Assembly: GCA_021776025.1 (NCBI GenBank)
Contig: JAJFGR010000022.1
Span: 124,001 to 188,000, forward strand
Direction of reading: 5' to 3'
Origin: Alphaproteobacteria bacterium
GTDB lineage: Bacteria > Pseudomonadota > Alphaproteobacteria > Micavibrionales > Micavibrionaceae
Length of the DNA: 64,000 bases
Below the pieces are notes generated by a model. The model was not told where the DNA came from. It saw nothing but the letters and a program-made list of their open reading frames with translations, and did no database searches. Shown in pieces: positions 54,161 to 63,908 of this stretch (position 1 is the stretch's first letter; each line of letters opens with the position of its first letter). The position numbers and the translations under genes are program-made.

Positions 54161-56044
54161 ATGGCACATGCAGCCGCACGACTACAGGACAATGAAGATT
54201 CAAAAGAATTTGCATCACTCCTCGAAGACTCCCTAAAAGGACAAGAAAAATTCACAGGCTCCGTTGTCAACGGAACCGTTATCGCTGTTACATCCGATTT
54301 TGCAATCGTTGATGTCGGTTTGAAATCTGAGGGCCGCATTCCTTTGCAGGAATTCTCCCGCCCCGGCGAAGACCCTGAAATCAAAGCTGGCGACGTTGTT
54401 GAGGTTTTTGTTGAGCGTATGGAAAACCGCGAAGGTGAATCTGTACTCTCCCGCGAAAAAGCCCGCCGCGAAGAAAGCTGGACGGAACTTGAAAAATCAC
54501 ACGAAAAAGAAGAGCGCGTTACTGGCGTGATCTTTGGCCGCGTTAAAGGTGGCTTCACTGTTGATCTTGGCGGCGCTGTTGCGTTCTTACCGGGTTCACA
54601 AGTTGACATCCGCCCGGTGCGCGATATCTCCCCATTGATGGGCACACCGCAGCCATTTCACATTTTAAAAATGGACCGCGTTCGTGGAAACATTGTTGTG
54701 TCTCGCCGCGCCGTTCTTGAAGAAAGCCGCGATGAAGCGCGCACAGATTTGATGGACAACCTGAAAGAAGGCCAGGTCCTTCAGGGCGTTGTTAAAAACA
54801 TCACTGATTACGGTGCATTTGTTGATCTCGGCGGTGTTGATGGACTTCTCCACGTCACCGATATTTCATGGAAGCGCGTTAATCACCCAACAGAAGCCCT
54901 GCAAATCGGCGAGACAATCGATGTACAGGTTATCCGCTTCAACGAAGAAAATCAGCGCATTTCACTAGGCATGAAACAACTTGAAGATGATCCATGGAAA
55001 GACATTGATGCACGCTTCTCAACAGGTACGAAACTCAAAGGCCGCATTACAAACATCGCTGATTATGGCGCATTTGTTGAACTTGAAGATGGTATTGAAG
55101 GTCTTGTTCACGTTTCTGAAATGTCATGGACCAAGAAAAACGTCCACCCGGGTAAAATCGTTTCTACTTCCGAAGAAGTGGAAGTGATGGTTCTGGAAGT
55201 TGACGAAGAAAAACGCCGTATCTCTCTAGGTCTGAAACAGTGTCAGGAAAACCCATGGGCTGACTTTGCCAAAACACGCAAACAAGGCGAAGAGTTCGAA
55301 GGCGAAATCCGCAACGTAACTGAATTCGGTCTGTTCGTTGCTCTGGATGATGACATTGACGGCATGGTTCACCTGTCTGACGTATCTTGGGAAGACGAAA
55401 GCGAAGAAGCGCTGAAAGCTTATAAAGCCGGAGATACCGTTAAGGTTAAGATCCTTGAAGTTGACCCTGACAAAGAGCGCGTTGCTCTGGGGATCAAGCA
55501 ACTGACCAGCGATCCGCTGGAAGGTGCCATGGATGGTGTTAAGAAAGGCGCCGTTGTCACATGTACAGTCACTGAAATCACCTCTGGTGGTATCGAGGTG
55601 TCGGTCAATGACAACGTCAAAGGCTTCATCAAGAAGGGTGACCTATCACGTGAGCGCTCAGAACAGCGTCCTGACCGTTTCGCCGTTGGTGAAAAGGTTG
55701 ATGCGAAAATCACCACCATGGACAAAAAATCCCGCAAAGTTAGCCTGTCGATCAAAGCCCGCGAAGTTGATGAAGACAAACAAGCCATGAAAGAATTCGG
55801 CTCTACCGAATCCGGTGCGTCTTTGGGTGATATTCTTGGTGCCGCTATGGAAGCCAACAAAAACGAAGAGGCAGAACCCAAGAAAGCAGCTGCGAAAAAA
55901 GAGCCCGCCAAGAAGGCAGCGGCAAAAAAAGAGCCCGCTAAGAAAGCGGCTGCAAAAAAAGAGCCCGCTAAGAAAGCAGCGGCAAAAAAACCGACTGCCA
56001 AGAAAAAAACTGAAGATAAGGCAAAGGATAAAACTGAAGACTAA
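54161..56044 (+). CDS. rpsA: 30S ribosomal protein S1
   Basis: At 627 aa, this has six S1 (OB-fold) domains between residues about 33 and 545, each with the pattern V-G-V-V-x-x-I-x-x-x-G-A-F-V-x-L: for example VVKNITDYGAFVDLGGVDGLLHVTDISW and RITNIADYGAFVELEDGIEGLVHVSEMSW. S1 binds mRNA leaders and promotes initiation. The last about 60 residues are a lysine/alanine tail made of four units near KKEPAKKAAA, encoded by a 30-bp DNA repeat (about 55880-56010). This tail is not a standard S1 feature. It is preceded by cmk and followed by a terminator, then ihfB. Confidence 0.96.
   Translation: MAHAAARLQDNEDSKEFASLLEDSLKGQEKFTGSVVNGTVIAVTSDFAIVDVGLKSEGRIPLQEFSRPGEDPEIKAGDVVEVFVERMENREGESVLSREKARREESWTELEKSHEKEERVTGVIFGRVKGGFTVDLGGAVAFLPGSQVDIRPVRDISPLMGTPQPFHILKMDRVRGNIVVSRRAVLEESRDEARTDLMDNLKEGQVLQGVVKNITDYGAFVDLGGVDGLLHVTDISWKRVNHPTEALQIGETIDVQVIRFNEENQRISLGMKQLEDDPWKDIDARFSTGTKLKGRITNIADYGAFVELEDGIEGLVHVSEMSWTKKNVHPGKIVSTSEEVEVMVLEVDEEKRRISLGLKQCQENPWADFAKTRKQGEEFEGEIRNVTEFGLFVALDDDIDGMVHLSDVSWEDESEEALKAYKAGDTVKVKILEVDPDKERVALGIKQLTSDPLEGAMDGVKKGAVVTCTVTEITSGGIEVSVNDNVKGFIKKGDLSRERSEQRPDRFAVGEKVDAKITTMDKKSRKVSLSIKAREVDEDKQAMKEFGSTESGASLGDILGAAMEANKNEEAEPKKAAAKKEPAKKAAAKKEPAKKAAAKKEPAKKAAAKKPTAKKKTEDKAKDKTED
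55890..56010 (+). repeat. 30-bp coding repeat in the 3' end of rpsA
   Basis: About four tandem units each encode a decapeptide near KKEPAKKAAA. The units differ at synonymous positions and at one or two bases, so they are not fresh duplications. Confidence 0.8.
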
Positions 56045-56066
56045 GCCGGATCTTAGAATAGAATTG

Positions 56067-56096
56067 AAAAAGCTGGGCCTCAAACCCGGCTTTTTT
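56067..56096 (+). terminator. Rho-independent terminator after rpsA
   Basis: AAAAAGCTGGG and CCCGGCTTTTTT (one G-U pair) enclose a 7-nt loop, followed by a T-run at 56091-56096. It probably cuts transcription between rpsA and ihfB. Confidence 0.8.
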
Positions 56097-56278
56097 GTGC
56101 CTTTTACCCTCTATCAGCAGCCCCGAATCAAAAAACCCTTTGCTTTCAATGGGTAAAACATAAAAATTTCCCTCTTTTTCTTGACGTGGGGCCGACTCTT
56201 CGGGCAATGTAGAATCATACAGACCATTGAATAGCCTAAACTTTTGAGCATTAGCTCTTGGAAGAGGACAAACAGGCC

Positions 56279-56596
56279 ATGACAAAATCAGAACTTATTC
56301 AGCGTTTAGCCGAACAGAACCCCCATTTATATCTACGGGACGTCGAAAAGATTGTTGATACGCTTTTCGAAGAAATTACTGCGGCTCTTGCTGATGGTAA
56401 CCGCGTTGAACTCCGCGGATTTGGTGCATTCTCCGTCAAGCACCGCGAAGCGCGCATGGGCCGTAACCCGCGCACAGGCGAATCCGTTCATGTTGAAGCC
56501 AAGCGCCTGCCATTCTTCAAGACAGGTAAGGGCCTACGTGAACGCCTCAACGGTGAAACAACCGATGCGCCACAAAAAGAAGATTCTTGGTATTAA
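56279..56596 (+). CDS. ihfB: Integration host factor beta subunit
   Basis: At 105 aa from ATG 56279, this is a DNABII histone-like protein. It has [33 protein letters not shown] and the DNA-arm motif [31 protein letters not shown]. IhfB pairs with IhfA to bend DNA in recombination, replication and sigma-54 transcription; rpoN is in the same window. The order rpsA-ihfB-lapA is the widespread one. Confidence 0.93.
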   Translation: MTKSELIQRLAEQNPHLYLRDVEKIVDTLFEEITAALADGNRVELRGFGAFSVKHREARMGRNPRTGESVHVEAKRLPFFKTGKGLRERLNGETTDAPQKEDSWY

Positions 56597-56627
56597 AGGC
56601 GAACTAGCCTAGGGCAAGGCCTTAACC

Positions 56628-56978
56628 ATGGCATTCTTTCGTACAATTTTCGGATTTATTATAGCCGTTTTGCTGATTGGCTTTGCTGTCTCTAATCGTC
56701 AGGGCACAACACTGGTCTATAGCCCTATCCATGACCCCCTCGAAGTCCCGCTTTACCTCATCGCGCTGATATTTTTGGCTTCAGGCTTTATTCTCGGCGC
56801 CGTGGTTGTCTGGATGAACAGCGCCGGAGTGCGTAAGGTTAAACGCCAACAACGCAAAACGATTAAAGCCCTTGAAAAGGAATTAGGCACGCTGCAAACC
56901 AAAAGCAGCAATGACCCCAAGCCTGATTCAGAATTCTTCCCGGCCTTGCCTAAGGCTGAAAATTCCTCCATAAAGTGA
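56628..56978 (+). CDS. lapA: LapA family membrane protein (DUF1049)
   Basis: At 116 aa, this has two hydrophobic segments, IFGFIIAVLLIGFAVSNR at about 7-24 and LYLIALIFLASGFILGAVVVWM at about 43-64. LapA works with LapB to control turnover of LpxC and hence LPS amount. The cytosolic C-terminus is a charged helix. It lies 31 bp after ihfB, and its stop codon overlaps the GTG just ahead of pyrF. Confidence 0.85.
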   Translation: MAFFRTIFGFIIAVLLIGFAVSNRQGTTLVYSPIHDPLEVPLYLIALIFLASGFILGAVVVWMNSAGVRKVKRQQRKTIKALEKELGTLQTKSSNDPKPDSEFFPALPKAENSSIK

Positions 56979-56980
56979 GG

Positions 56981-57673
56981 ATGAACAACACATCCAAAAT
57001 ATTCTGCGCCCTTGATACTTCTGATTTAGAACAAGCCAAAAAATGGGCCAGTGCCGTTGGGCCCGTTACCGGGGCACTCAAAGTCGGAATGGAATTCGTT
57101 AACAGCTTTGGCCCGCAAGGGATTGAAGCCATCCAAAACGCCGCCCCGAACGCGGATCTCTTCATCGACCTGAAATTCCACGACATCCCTAACACTGTTG
57201 CCGGAGCCGTGCGTACCACCTGCGCAAATTTTGCACCTGCCTATATCAATGTTCACGCCGCCGGTGGTCAGGAAATGCTGGAAGCTGCGAAAGACGCGTG
57301 CGGCAACGATACAAAGCTTTTAGCTGTAACAATTCTCACCTCCCTCGATCAGGAAGCCATCGCCAAAGTCGGCTACCAAAATGAGCTATCCGGCCAGGTC
57401 ATCCGCATGGCCAAGCTCGCAGAAAATAGTGGGCTTGATGGTGTTGTCTGCTCAGCCTTAGAGATTGAATTGGTCCGTAAAGCCTGCGCCTCAAATTTTG
57501 AACTGATTGTGCCGGGCATCCGCCCAAGCGGCAGCGACCATGGCGACCAAAAACGCGTAATAATGCCTTCCGAAGCTTTAGATAAAGGCGCAACCCATCT
57601 GGTTATCGGCCGCCCGATAACCGGCGCAAACGACCCAGCGAAGGCCGCACGAGAGATTTTAGAAAGTTTATAA
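56981..57673 (+). CDS. pyrF: Orotidine 5'-phosphate decarboxylase
   Basis: At 230 aa from ATG 56981 (a GTG at 56975 overlapping lapA is possible), this decarboxylates OMP to UMP. The catalytic Asp-x-Lys-x-x-Asp array is DLFIDLKFHDIPNT. The C-terminal phosphate-binding part is VIGRPITGANDPAKA. The enzyme is a TIM barrel homodimer. It follows lapA with almost no gap and so is probably co-transcribed with it. Confidence 0.96.
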   Translation: MNNTSKIFCALDTSDLEQAKKWASAVGPVTGALKVGMEFVNSFGPQGIEAIQNAAPNADLFIDLKFHDIPNTVAGAVRTTCANFAPAYINVHAAGGQEMLEAAKDACGNDTKLLAVTILTSLDQEAIAKVGYQNELSGQVIRMAKLAENSGLDGVVCSALEIELVRKACASNFELIVPGIRPSGSDHGDQKRVIMPSEALDKGATHLVIGRPITGANDPAKAAREILESL

Positions 57674-57684
57674 AGGAGACAAGC

Positions 57685-58578
57685 ATGCAACCTTTCAATG
57701 CAACGCTGGACACCAAAGAAACCGCCGCAAATGTCCGGGACTTTGTTAACAGAAACATGGACGTTTTTTGGGATATTTTTAAACCCTTAATCCCTTACAT
57801 CGCCATTTTGACTGCAGTCGACCTTTTTATGACATTTTTTGTGATGGAACCTGATCCGGAAACAGGTGATCCTAGTGAATTTGAACTTGGCGGCGTAATC
57901 GCCAGCTATTTCTACACTTGCCTTGTTATCTCTTGGCACCGAGTCGTTCTCGACGGGCCAGATAAATATGTCCCCATGAATCCTTTTAAGCCCCAAAAAA
58001 GCGAATGGGCCTTTATCGGCATGGGTATTTGCGTGTTCCTAATCCCATTTATTTGCGGGCTTATCGGCGGCGTGATCCTTGCTCTTACTGGGCAAAAAAT
58101 ATTGTTTATTTTGCTCATCCCGCTGATGTTTTTTGCCATTTATTTAACGCTTAAGCTCATTTTCTACTTCCCCTCAAAGGCAACAGGAAACACGATTACT
58201 CTTAAGCAATCCTATGCCATGACAACAGGATATATTTGGAAGATGTTTGCCGCCAATATCCGCGCGGTTTTAAAAATACTTTTATCGGTGATCCTCTACC
58301 TAATCGCTGGATTCATCACAATTGCAGTCATTGGCGGGACAGCCGTGGCGATGGGCGCAGAAAACATGGGCGGTCTTGGCGGGGCCATGGGCGCACTAGT
58401 TATGCTCCCCGTTATATTTTATTTCCAGCCATTAATGACAATTATCGGCGTCACAGTGTTATCGAATTACTATCAGCATGCGCTGCAAAATAAGCCAATC
58501 CCACAAGTCGAAGAGAAACCGGGCGCTGATGACATGAACAAAACCCGCAAAGCGCTGGACGAAGAAAGTAAACCTTAA
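57685..58578 (+). CDS. Multi-spanning membrane protein of unknown function
   Basis: At 297 aa, this has about six hydrophobic segments. The first lies at about 33-53 after FVNRNMDVFWDIFKPLIP. Others include AFIGMGICVFLIPFICGLIGGVILAL, LLIPLMFFAIYLTLKLIFYF and VILYLIAGFITIAVIGGTAVAM. A polar C-terminal tail of about 30 residues is lysine/glutamate rich. No family is recognised. It is inserted between pyrF and trpF (11-bp gap upstream; TAATG overlap downstream), so it is co-translated with trpF. Confidence 0.7.
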   Translation: MQPFNATLDTKETAANVRDFVNRNMDVFWDIFKPLIPYIAILTAVDLFMTFFVMEPDPETGDPSEFELGGVIASYFYTCLVISWHRVVLDGPDKYVPMNPFKPQKSEWAFIGMGICVFLIPFICGLIGGVILALTGQKILFILLIPLMFFAIYLTLKLIFYFPSKATGNTITLKQSYAMTTGYIWKMFAANIRAVLKILLSVILYLIAGFITIAVIGGTAVAMGAENMGGLGGAMGALVMLPVIFYFQPLMTIIGVTVLSNYYQHALQNKPIPQVEEKPGADDMNKTRKALDEESKP

Positions 58579-59222
58579 TGGCCCCACCTGCCGTTAAAAT
58601 ATGCGGTCTGACTACACCCGACACCCTCACCGCTGCCATCAACGCCGGCGCGCGGTTTATAGGCTTTGTTTTTTATGAACCTAGCCCGCGCAACATCGCG
58701 CTGGACACCGCCAAAGAACTTGCGCTGCAAATTCCAACAGGCGTGCGCTCCGTTGGCTTGTTCGTTAACCCGACGGATGAACAACTGGGTGAAACACTCG
58801 GCAAAGTGCAAATTGACATGATCCAACTTCATGGTGATGAGAGCCCGGAGCGCGTGGCCGAGATTAAAGCGCGCTATAATCTAGAAGTGATGAAAGCCAT
58901 CAATGTCCGCGAAGAAAGCGACCTTGAGGCCATTCCATCTTACGAAGCGGTTGTTGATTGGCTCCTCTTCGATTCCAAGCCAGAGCAAGCCACCCTCCCC
59001 GGCGGCACAGGCCAAAACTTTGACTGGAGCCTGCTCAAAGGTAAAAGCTTCTCCAAGCCGTGGATGCTTTCCGGCGGCCTCACTGCTAAAAATGTTGGTG
59101 AAGCGCTAGCGCAACTCTCTCCAGACGCAGTGGATGTCTCTTCCGGCGTTGAAAGCGCACCGGGCGCTAAGGATGCAGAAAAGATAAAAGCCTTTATTGC
59201 AGCCGTAAAAACCGCTATATAA
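58578..59222 (+). CDS. trpF: Phosphoribosylanthranilate isomerase
   Basis: At 214 aa, this is a TIM barrel that isomerises phosphoribosylanthranilate in tryptophan synthesis. The signature VKICGLTTPDTLTAA is at 6-20, with catalytic Cys9. IQLHGDE and the C-terminal GGLTAKNVGEAL and VDVSSGVESAPGAKD blocks follow. It starts at the A of the upstream TAATG. The order trpF-trpB-trpA-accD-folC is classical for alphaproteobacteria. Confidence 0.96.
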   Translation: MAPPAVKICGLTTPDTLTAAINAGARFIGFVFYEPSPRNIALDTAKELALQIPTGVRSVGLFVNPTDEQLGETLGKVQIDMIQLHGDESPERVAEIKARYNLEVMKAINVREESDLEAIPSYEAVVDWLLFDSKPEQATLPGGTGQNFDWSLLKGKSFSKPWMLSGGLTAKNVGEALAQLSPDAVDVSSGVESAPGAKDAEKIKAFIAAVKTAI

Positions 59223-59228
59223 GCGCCC

Positions 59229-60443
59229 ATGACAGCAAATTCTTTAAAAAACCAACCTGACGAGCGCGGGCATTTCGGCCCCTATGGCGGGCGTTATGTC
59301 GCCGAAACGCTGATGCCGCTTATTCTTGAGGTTGAAAAAGCCTATAATGAAGCAAAAGCTGACCCGAAATTCTGGGAAGAAATCGAACTACTCCAGCGCG
59401 ATTACGTTGGCCGCCCCTCTCCGCTTTATTTTGCTAAAAGCACCACAGAAAAGCTCGGCGGCGCGAAGATATATTTCAAGCGCGATGAGCTAAACCACCC
59501 CGGCGCGCACAAAATCAATCACTGTTTGGGACAAATTTTGGTAGCAAAGCGCATGGGCAAAACCCGCATCATCTGCGAAACTGGTGCAGGCCAGCACGGC
59601 GTCGCCACCGCAACTGTCTGCGCATTATTCGATTTACCCTGCACAGTGTTCATGGGCGCAACAGACGTAGAGCGCCAAGCCCCCAACGTCTTTCGTATGA
59701 AATTACTCGGCGCGGAAGTTATTCCCGTCACCAGCGGCGCAGGCACGCTGAAAGATGCGATGAACGAAGCCATGCGCGATTGGGTCACCAATGTGCATGA
59801 CACATATTATTTGATCGGCACAGTGGCCGGGCCGCACCCTTTCCCGGCAATGGTCCGCGATTTCCAATCGATCATCGGCACCGAACTCAAAGAGCAAATG
59901 ATGGAGCGTGAAGGCCGCCTGCCCGATACGCTTGTCGCCTGCATCGGCGGCGGCTCAAACGCCATGGGCCTGTTCTATCCTTTCCTCGATGATGCAGATG
60001 TGAACATGGTCGGCGTGGAAGCCGGCGGTCACGGCGTCGATACAGATCAACACGCGGCTTCGCTGACGGGCGGCAGCCCCGGCGTACTGCACGGCATGCA
60101 AAGCTATTTCCTGCAAAATGAAGATGGCCAAATACAAGAAGCGCACTCAATCTCTGCTGGCCTTGATTACCCCGGCATCGGCCCGGAGCATGCCTGGCTG
60201 TTTGACCAAAAACGCGTCGAGTATGTCTCCGTCACCGATGATGAAGCCCTAGACGCCTTTCAAAAACTCACAAAGCTCGAAGGCATTATCCCCGCGCTGG
60301 AGCCATCGCACGCCTTTGCTCATGTGATGAAAGTTGCGCCCACCCTACCAAAAGACCACATCCTCGTGATGAATTTGTGCGGGCGCGGCGATAAAGACAT
60401 CTTCACGGTGGCCGAAAAATTGGGAGTGAAAATTGACGGGTAA
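59229..60443 (+). CDS. trpB: Tryptophan synthase beta chain
   Basis: At 404 aa, this is a PLP enzyme joining indole to serine. The PLP lysine lies in [15 protein letters not shown] (about 81-95), and the phosphate cup is [24 protein letters not shown] and the [10 protein letters not shown] end are conserved. It follows trpF by 6 bp. The stop codon overlaps the start of the GyrI-like gene by 11 bp. Confidence 0.97.
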   Translation: MTANSLKNQPDERGHFGPYGGRYVAETLMPLILEVEKAYNEAKADPKFWEEIELLQRDYVGRPSPLYFAKSTTEKLGGAKIYFKRDELNHPGAHKINHCLGQILVAKRMGKTRIICETGAGQHGVATATVCALFDLPCTVFMGATDVERQAPNVFRMKLLGAEVIPVTSGAGTLKDAMNEAMRDWVTNVHDTYYLIGTVAGPHPFPAMVRDFQSIIGTELKEQMMEREGRLPDTLVACIGGGSNAMGLFYPFLDDADVNMVGVEAGGHGVDTDQHAASLTGGSPGVLHGMQSYFLQNEDGQIQEAHSISAGLDYPGIGPEHAWLFDQKRVEYVSVTDDEALDAFQKLTKLEGIIPALEPSHAFAHVMKVAPTLPKDHILVMNLCGRGDKDIFTVAEKLGVKIDG

Positions 60444-60906
60444 TTACGAAGTTAGAGCCGGATTAGCCGAAGTCGACGCCTTTGATGTGCTCGGCGTTTC
60501 AATTGTCACGGACAATGCCAAAGGTACCGATGACATCAACGCACTGTGGGAACGCTTTTTCAAAGATAGTATCGGCCAACAAATTTTGGATAAGGTCGAT
60601 GACACAATCTACGCGGTCTATAGCGATTACGAAGGCGACCATGAAGCACCATACCGCCTCACCATCGGCTACCGCGTCAGCAATGACAATGTGCCCATCG
60701 ATATGCACCGCGTTTCTGTTCAACCACAGGAATACGCCATGATGAGCGCCGCGGGTAAGCAGCCCAAAGCACTTCTAGAAACATGGGAAGCGATCTGGTC
60801 ATCTGATATCGACCGTTCCTACGCTACTGATTTCGAAGTCTATGGTCCGCGTTTTTTCGAAGACGGCGTCAATGAAGTGCTGATTCATGTCGGAGTGAAA
60901 AAATGA
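60433..60906 (+). CDS. GyrI-like effector-binding domain protein between trpB and trpA
   Basis: At 157 aa, this begins at TTG 60433, supported by GGGAG 6 nt upstream, and overlaps trpB by 11 bp; ATGA overlaps trpA. The protein is a lone GyrI-like/AraC-type effector-binding (SOUL-like) domain: [55 protein letters not shown] and [24 protein letters not shown]. Such domains bind small aromatic or cationic ligands. The ligand is unknown. Placement between the two subunits of tryptophan synthase is unusual. Confidence 0.85.
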   Translation: MTGNYEVRAGLAEVDAFDVLGVSIVTDNAKGTDDINALWERFFKDSIGQQILDKVDDTIYAVYSDYEGDHEAPYRLTIGYRVSNDNVPIDMHRVSVQPQEYAMMSAAGKQPKALLETWEAIWSSDIDRSYATDFEVYGPRFFEDGVNEVLIHVGVKK

Positions 60907-61679
60907 GCCGTATCGAACAAACATTTAAAGCCCTAAACCGCCCCGCCCTCGTGACATTCATCATGGCTGGTGATCCTGATGCAGCGACGAGCCTTGAAGT
61001 GCTCAAAGCCCTGCCGGGTGCGGGCGCGGATATTATAGAACTCGGCATGCCCTTCACCGATCCGATGGCCGATGGCCCTACAATTGAACTCGCCGGAGGC
61101 CGCGCGTTAACAGCTGGGGCAAATATGAAGCAAACCCTACAAATGGTGCGTGATTTCCGTGAAGGGAATGGAGAAACCCCGATTGTCCTGATGGGCTATT
61201 TCAACCCTATAATGCAATATGGCACCAATAAATTTATGGACGATGCGGCGACAAGCGGCGTAGACGGCCTAATTATCGTCGATCTGCCCCCTGAAGAAGC
61301 CGATGAAGCTCTATCAGCAGCCAAAGCGAAGAATATCGACATCATCCGTCTGATTACCCCGACAACCACGATGGAGCGCCTGCCCAAGGTCCTCGAAGGC
61401 GCCAGCGGCTTCCTCTATTATGTCTCGATCACCGGGGTCACAGGCGCCGCCAGCGCTGATTTAAGCACTATTAAACCCCATATCAAAGAAATTAAGACCC
61501 ATACCAACCTGCCCATAGCTATTGGTTTTGGTATAAAAACCCCCGAAGATGCTGCAAATATGGGAAAAATCGCCGACGGAGTGGTGGTGGGTTCCTCAAT
61601 TGTCCAAACAATCGTCGAAAAACAAGATCCACAAAGCGTTTCCGAGCAAGTTAAGTCTCTTGCCAGTGCCCTGAAATAG
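60903..61679 (+). CDS. trpA: Tryptophan synthase alpha chain
   Basis: At 258 aa, this TIM barrel cleaves indole-glycerol phosphate. The catalytic Glu is in IIELGMPFTDPMADGPTI and the second catalytic Asp in GLIIVDLPPEEADE. GFGIKTPEDAANM and VVGSSIVQTI complete the phosphate site. It begins with an ATGA overlap on the GyrI-like gene, so its translation depends on that insertion. Confidence 0.97.
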   Translation: MSRIEQTFKALNRPALVTFIMAGDPDAATSLEVLKALPGAGADIIELGMPFTDPMADGPTIELAGGRALTAGANMKQTLQMVRDFREGNGETPIVLMGYFNPIMQYGTNKFMDDAATSGVDGLIIVDLPPEEADEALSAAKAKNIDIIRLITPTTTMERLPKVLEGASGFLYYVSITGVTGAASADLSTIKPHIKEIKTHTNLPIAIGFGIKTPEDAANMGKIADGVVVGSSIVQTIVEKQDPQSVSEQVKSLASALK

Positions 61680-61747
61680 TGGCTTTAACTTGACTTTTAC
61701 CCCCTAAAAGACGATAAAGCGGGGTTATTTTAAGAGGAACCACGAGT

Positions 61748-62641
61748 ATGAACTGGTTAAACGACATTATCCGTCCGCGCATCCGCTCCCTTGTTGGGGA
61801 ACAAAAGGAAGTGCCCGATAATCTTTGGCAAAAATGCCCGTCTTGCGAAGGCATGCTGTTCCACCGTGACTTGGAGGATAATGACAATGTCTGTTATCAC
61901 TGTAATCATCATTTGCGCATTACCGTTAAGCAGCGTCTTGAAATCATTTTCGATGACAGCAAGTACGAAACTATTGATCTGCCAAAAGTTGCGCACGACC
62001 CTCTCAAGTTTAAAGATCGCAAAAAATATGCCGATCGCCTGAAAGAATCGCAAAATAAAACCGGCCTGAAAGACGCCATCACGATTGCCAAAGGCACGGT
62101 TGGCGGCCAGAAAGCTGTGATTGCCGCTTTTAATTTCAGCTTCATGGGCGGCTCTATGGGCGCTGCCGTCGGTGAAGGCATTGTCCGCGCTGCCGAAGAA
62201 GCTGTGAAAGACAAAGCCGCCTTTATCGCTATCCCATCATCTGGCGGCGCGCGTATGCAAGAAGGAATGATTTCACTGATGCAAATGCCCAGATCCATTA
62301 TCGCCGTTGAAATGGTCAAGGATGCGAAGCTTCCCTACATTGTGCTCCTGACGGATCCAACTACGGGCGGCGTCAGCGCGTCTTTCGCTATGGTTGGTGA
62401 TATTCATCTGGCTGAACCCGGTTCGACAATTGGCTTTGCCGGACGGCGCGTCATTGAAGAAACCGTGCGTGAAACCCTGCCCGATGATTTCCAGACTGCA
62501 GAATATCTGCAGGAACATGGCATGGTCGATATGGTTGTCAGCCGTAAGGACCTGCGCGAAACATTAGGCCGCATTTTAGGCCTACTCATGGATCAAAAGC
62601 GCAAAACACCCAAAGCCAAAACCAACGGCAAGGCAGCATAG
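61748..62641 (+). CDS. accD: Acetyl-CoA carboxylase carboxyltransferase beta subunit
   Basis: At 297 aa, this has an N-terminal zinc ribbon, CPSCEGMLFHRDLEDNDNVCYHC, at about 30-52, then the carboxyltransferase fold with FSFMGGSMGAAVGEGIVRAAE and GGARMQEGMISLMQM. With AccA it transfers carboxyl to acetyl-CoA, the first step of fatty acid synthesis. It lies 68 bp after trpA. Confidence 0.96.
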   Translation: MNWLNDIIRPRIRSLVGEQKEVPDNLWQKCPSCEGMLFHRDLEDNDNVCYHCNHHLRITVKQRLEIIFDDSKYETIDLPKVAHDPLKFKDRKKYADRLKESQNKTGLKDAITIAKGTVGGQKAVIAAFNFSFMGGSMGAAVGEGIVRAAEEAVKDKAAFIAIPSSGGARMQEGMISLMQMPRSIIAVEMVKDAKLPYIVLLTDPTTGGVSASFAMVGDIHLAEPGSTIGFAGRRVIEETVRETLPDDFQTAEYLQEHGMVDMVVSRKDLRETLGRILGLLMDQKRKTPKAKTNGKAA

Positions 62642-62644
62642 AGG

Positions 62645-63892
62645 TTGTACGCGAGCGATCTCAAACACCCCGATAAATCTCTCGAAAACAAATTGCACGA
62701 GCTTTACGAGTTAAGCCCGGACAAGAAAGTCGAGCTGTCTTTCCGGCCGCCTTTCATGAATCTCCTGCAAAAACTCGGCAACCCGCATCTAAACCTGCCC
62801 CCCATAATTCACGTCGCTGGCACTAACGGCAAAGGCTCAACCATTGCCATGCTCAAAACTATTCTGGAAGCCGCCGGATACAGCGTTCACGTCTGTACAT
62901 CCCCGCATCTCATCCGTTTTAACGAACGCATTGTATTGGCCGGAGCGCCCATTGAAGATGCTCCGCTGGAAGCACTGATCGACGAAATCATGACAGCCAA
63001 CGCAGGCAACAACCTCTCATTTTTCGAGGCAAAAACAGCCATAGCCTTTACAGCATTTTCACGAGAGCCCGCCGATATTTGTCTGTTAGAGGTCGGTATG
63101 GGCGGACGACTGGACTGCACCAACGTCATCGAAGCGCCGCTGGCCACGGTAATTTCACGCATCTCCATGGACCACGCCGAATTTCTTGGCAACAGCATTG
63201 AAGCCATCGCCGCTGAAAAAGCTGGCATTATAAAACCTCGGCGCCCCTGTATCACATCTCAACAAGAGCCCAAGGCCATGGCCGTCCTTCAAGAAAAAAC
63301 GAAAGAACACGCTTGCGATTTACACGAAGCTAGTGCCATACAGCGCACACTGCGCCTCTCCCTCACCGGAGAACACCAATATGAAAACGCCGCACTGGCC
63401 GTCAAAACACTGGAGGTCATAAGCAAAGATTTTCCCGTTCAAAACACCCACATCACAACAGGCCTGCAAAATGCTTACTGGCCGGCGCGCCTACAAAACC
63501 TTCCTGCCAAAACATACGGCCTCAACGAACACTGGGAGCTATGGTTGGATGGCGGGCATAACGAAGATGCCGGGCGCGTTCTTGGCGCACAGGCCGAGCT
63601 TTGGCACGATAAACCACTACATATCATACTGGGCATGATGAAAACCAAAAACCCGCAAGCTTTTTTAAAATCGCTTTTGCCGCAAGCCGCCAGCATCCAT
63701 GTCGTCAATATTGAAGGCGAACCCGCCAGCCTGCCTGCACAAGAACTCAGCACGCTTATACCCTCCGCACAATCCGCACAGAATTACGCCGCCGCCCTTC
63801 AGAATATTACAGCCAAATACACAAGCGGACGCATTCTCATCTGCGGCTCGCTTTATCTCGCCGGTCATGTCTTGCAAGAAACGGTAAATTAA
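62645..63892 (+). CDS. folC: Bifunctional folylpolyglutamate/dihydrofolate synthase
   Basis: At 415 aa, the start is TTG 62645, 3 bp after the accD stop, and puts the P-loop [11 protein letters not shown] at about 57-67, the normal position for FolC. The Mur-ligase fold is seen in [22 protein letters not shown] and [10 protein letters not shown]. It adds glutamate to folates. No in-frame ATG upstream of the P-loop fits better. accD-folC is the usual pairing. Confidence 0.94.
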   Translation: MYASDLKHPDKSLENKLHELYELSPDKKVELSFRPPFMNLLQKLGNPHLNLPPIIHVAGTNGKGSTIAMLKTILEAAGYSVHVCTSPHLIRFNERIVLAGAPIEDAPLEALIDEIMTANAGNNLSFFEAKTAIAFTAFSREPADICLLEVGMGGRLDCTNVIEAPLATVISRISMDHAEFLGNSIEAIAAEKAGIIKPRRPCITSQQEPKAMAVLQEKTKEHACDLHEASAIQRTLRLSLTGEHQYENAALAVKTLEVISKDFPVQNTHITTGLQNAYWPARLQNLPAKTYGLNEHWELWLDGGHNEDAGRVLGAQAELWHDKPLHIILGMMKTKNPQAFLKSLLPQAASIHVVNIEGEPASLPAQELSTLIPSAQSAQNYAAALQNITAKYTSGRILICGSLYLAGHVLQETVN

Positions 63893-63908
63893 GCGCATAA
63901 TCTTCACC

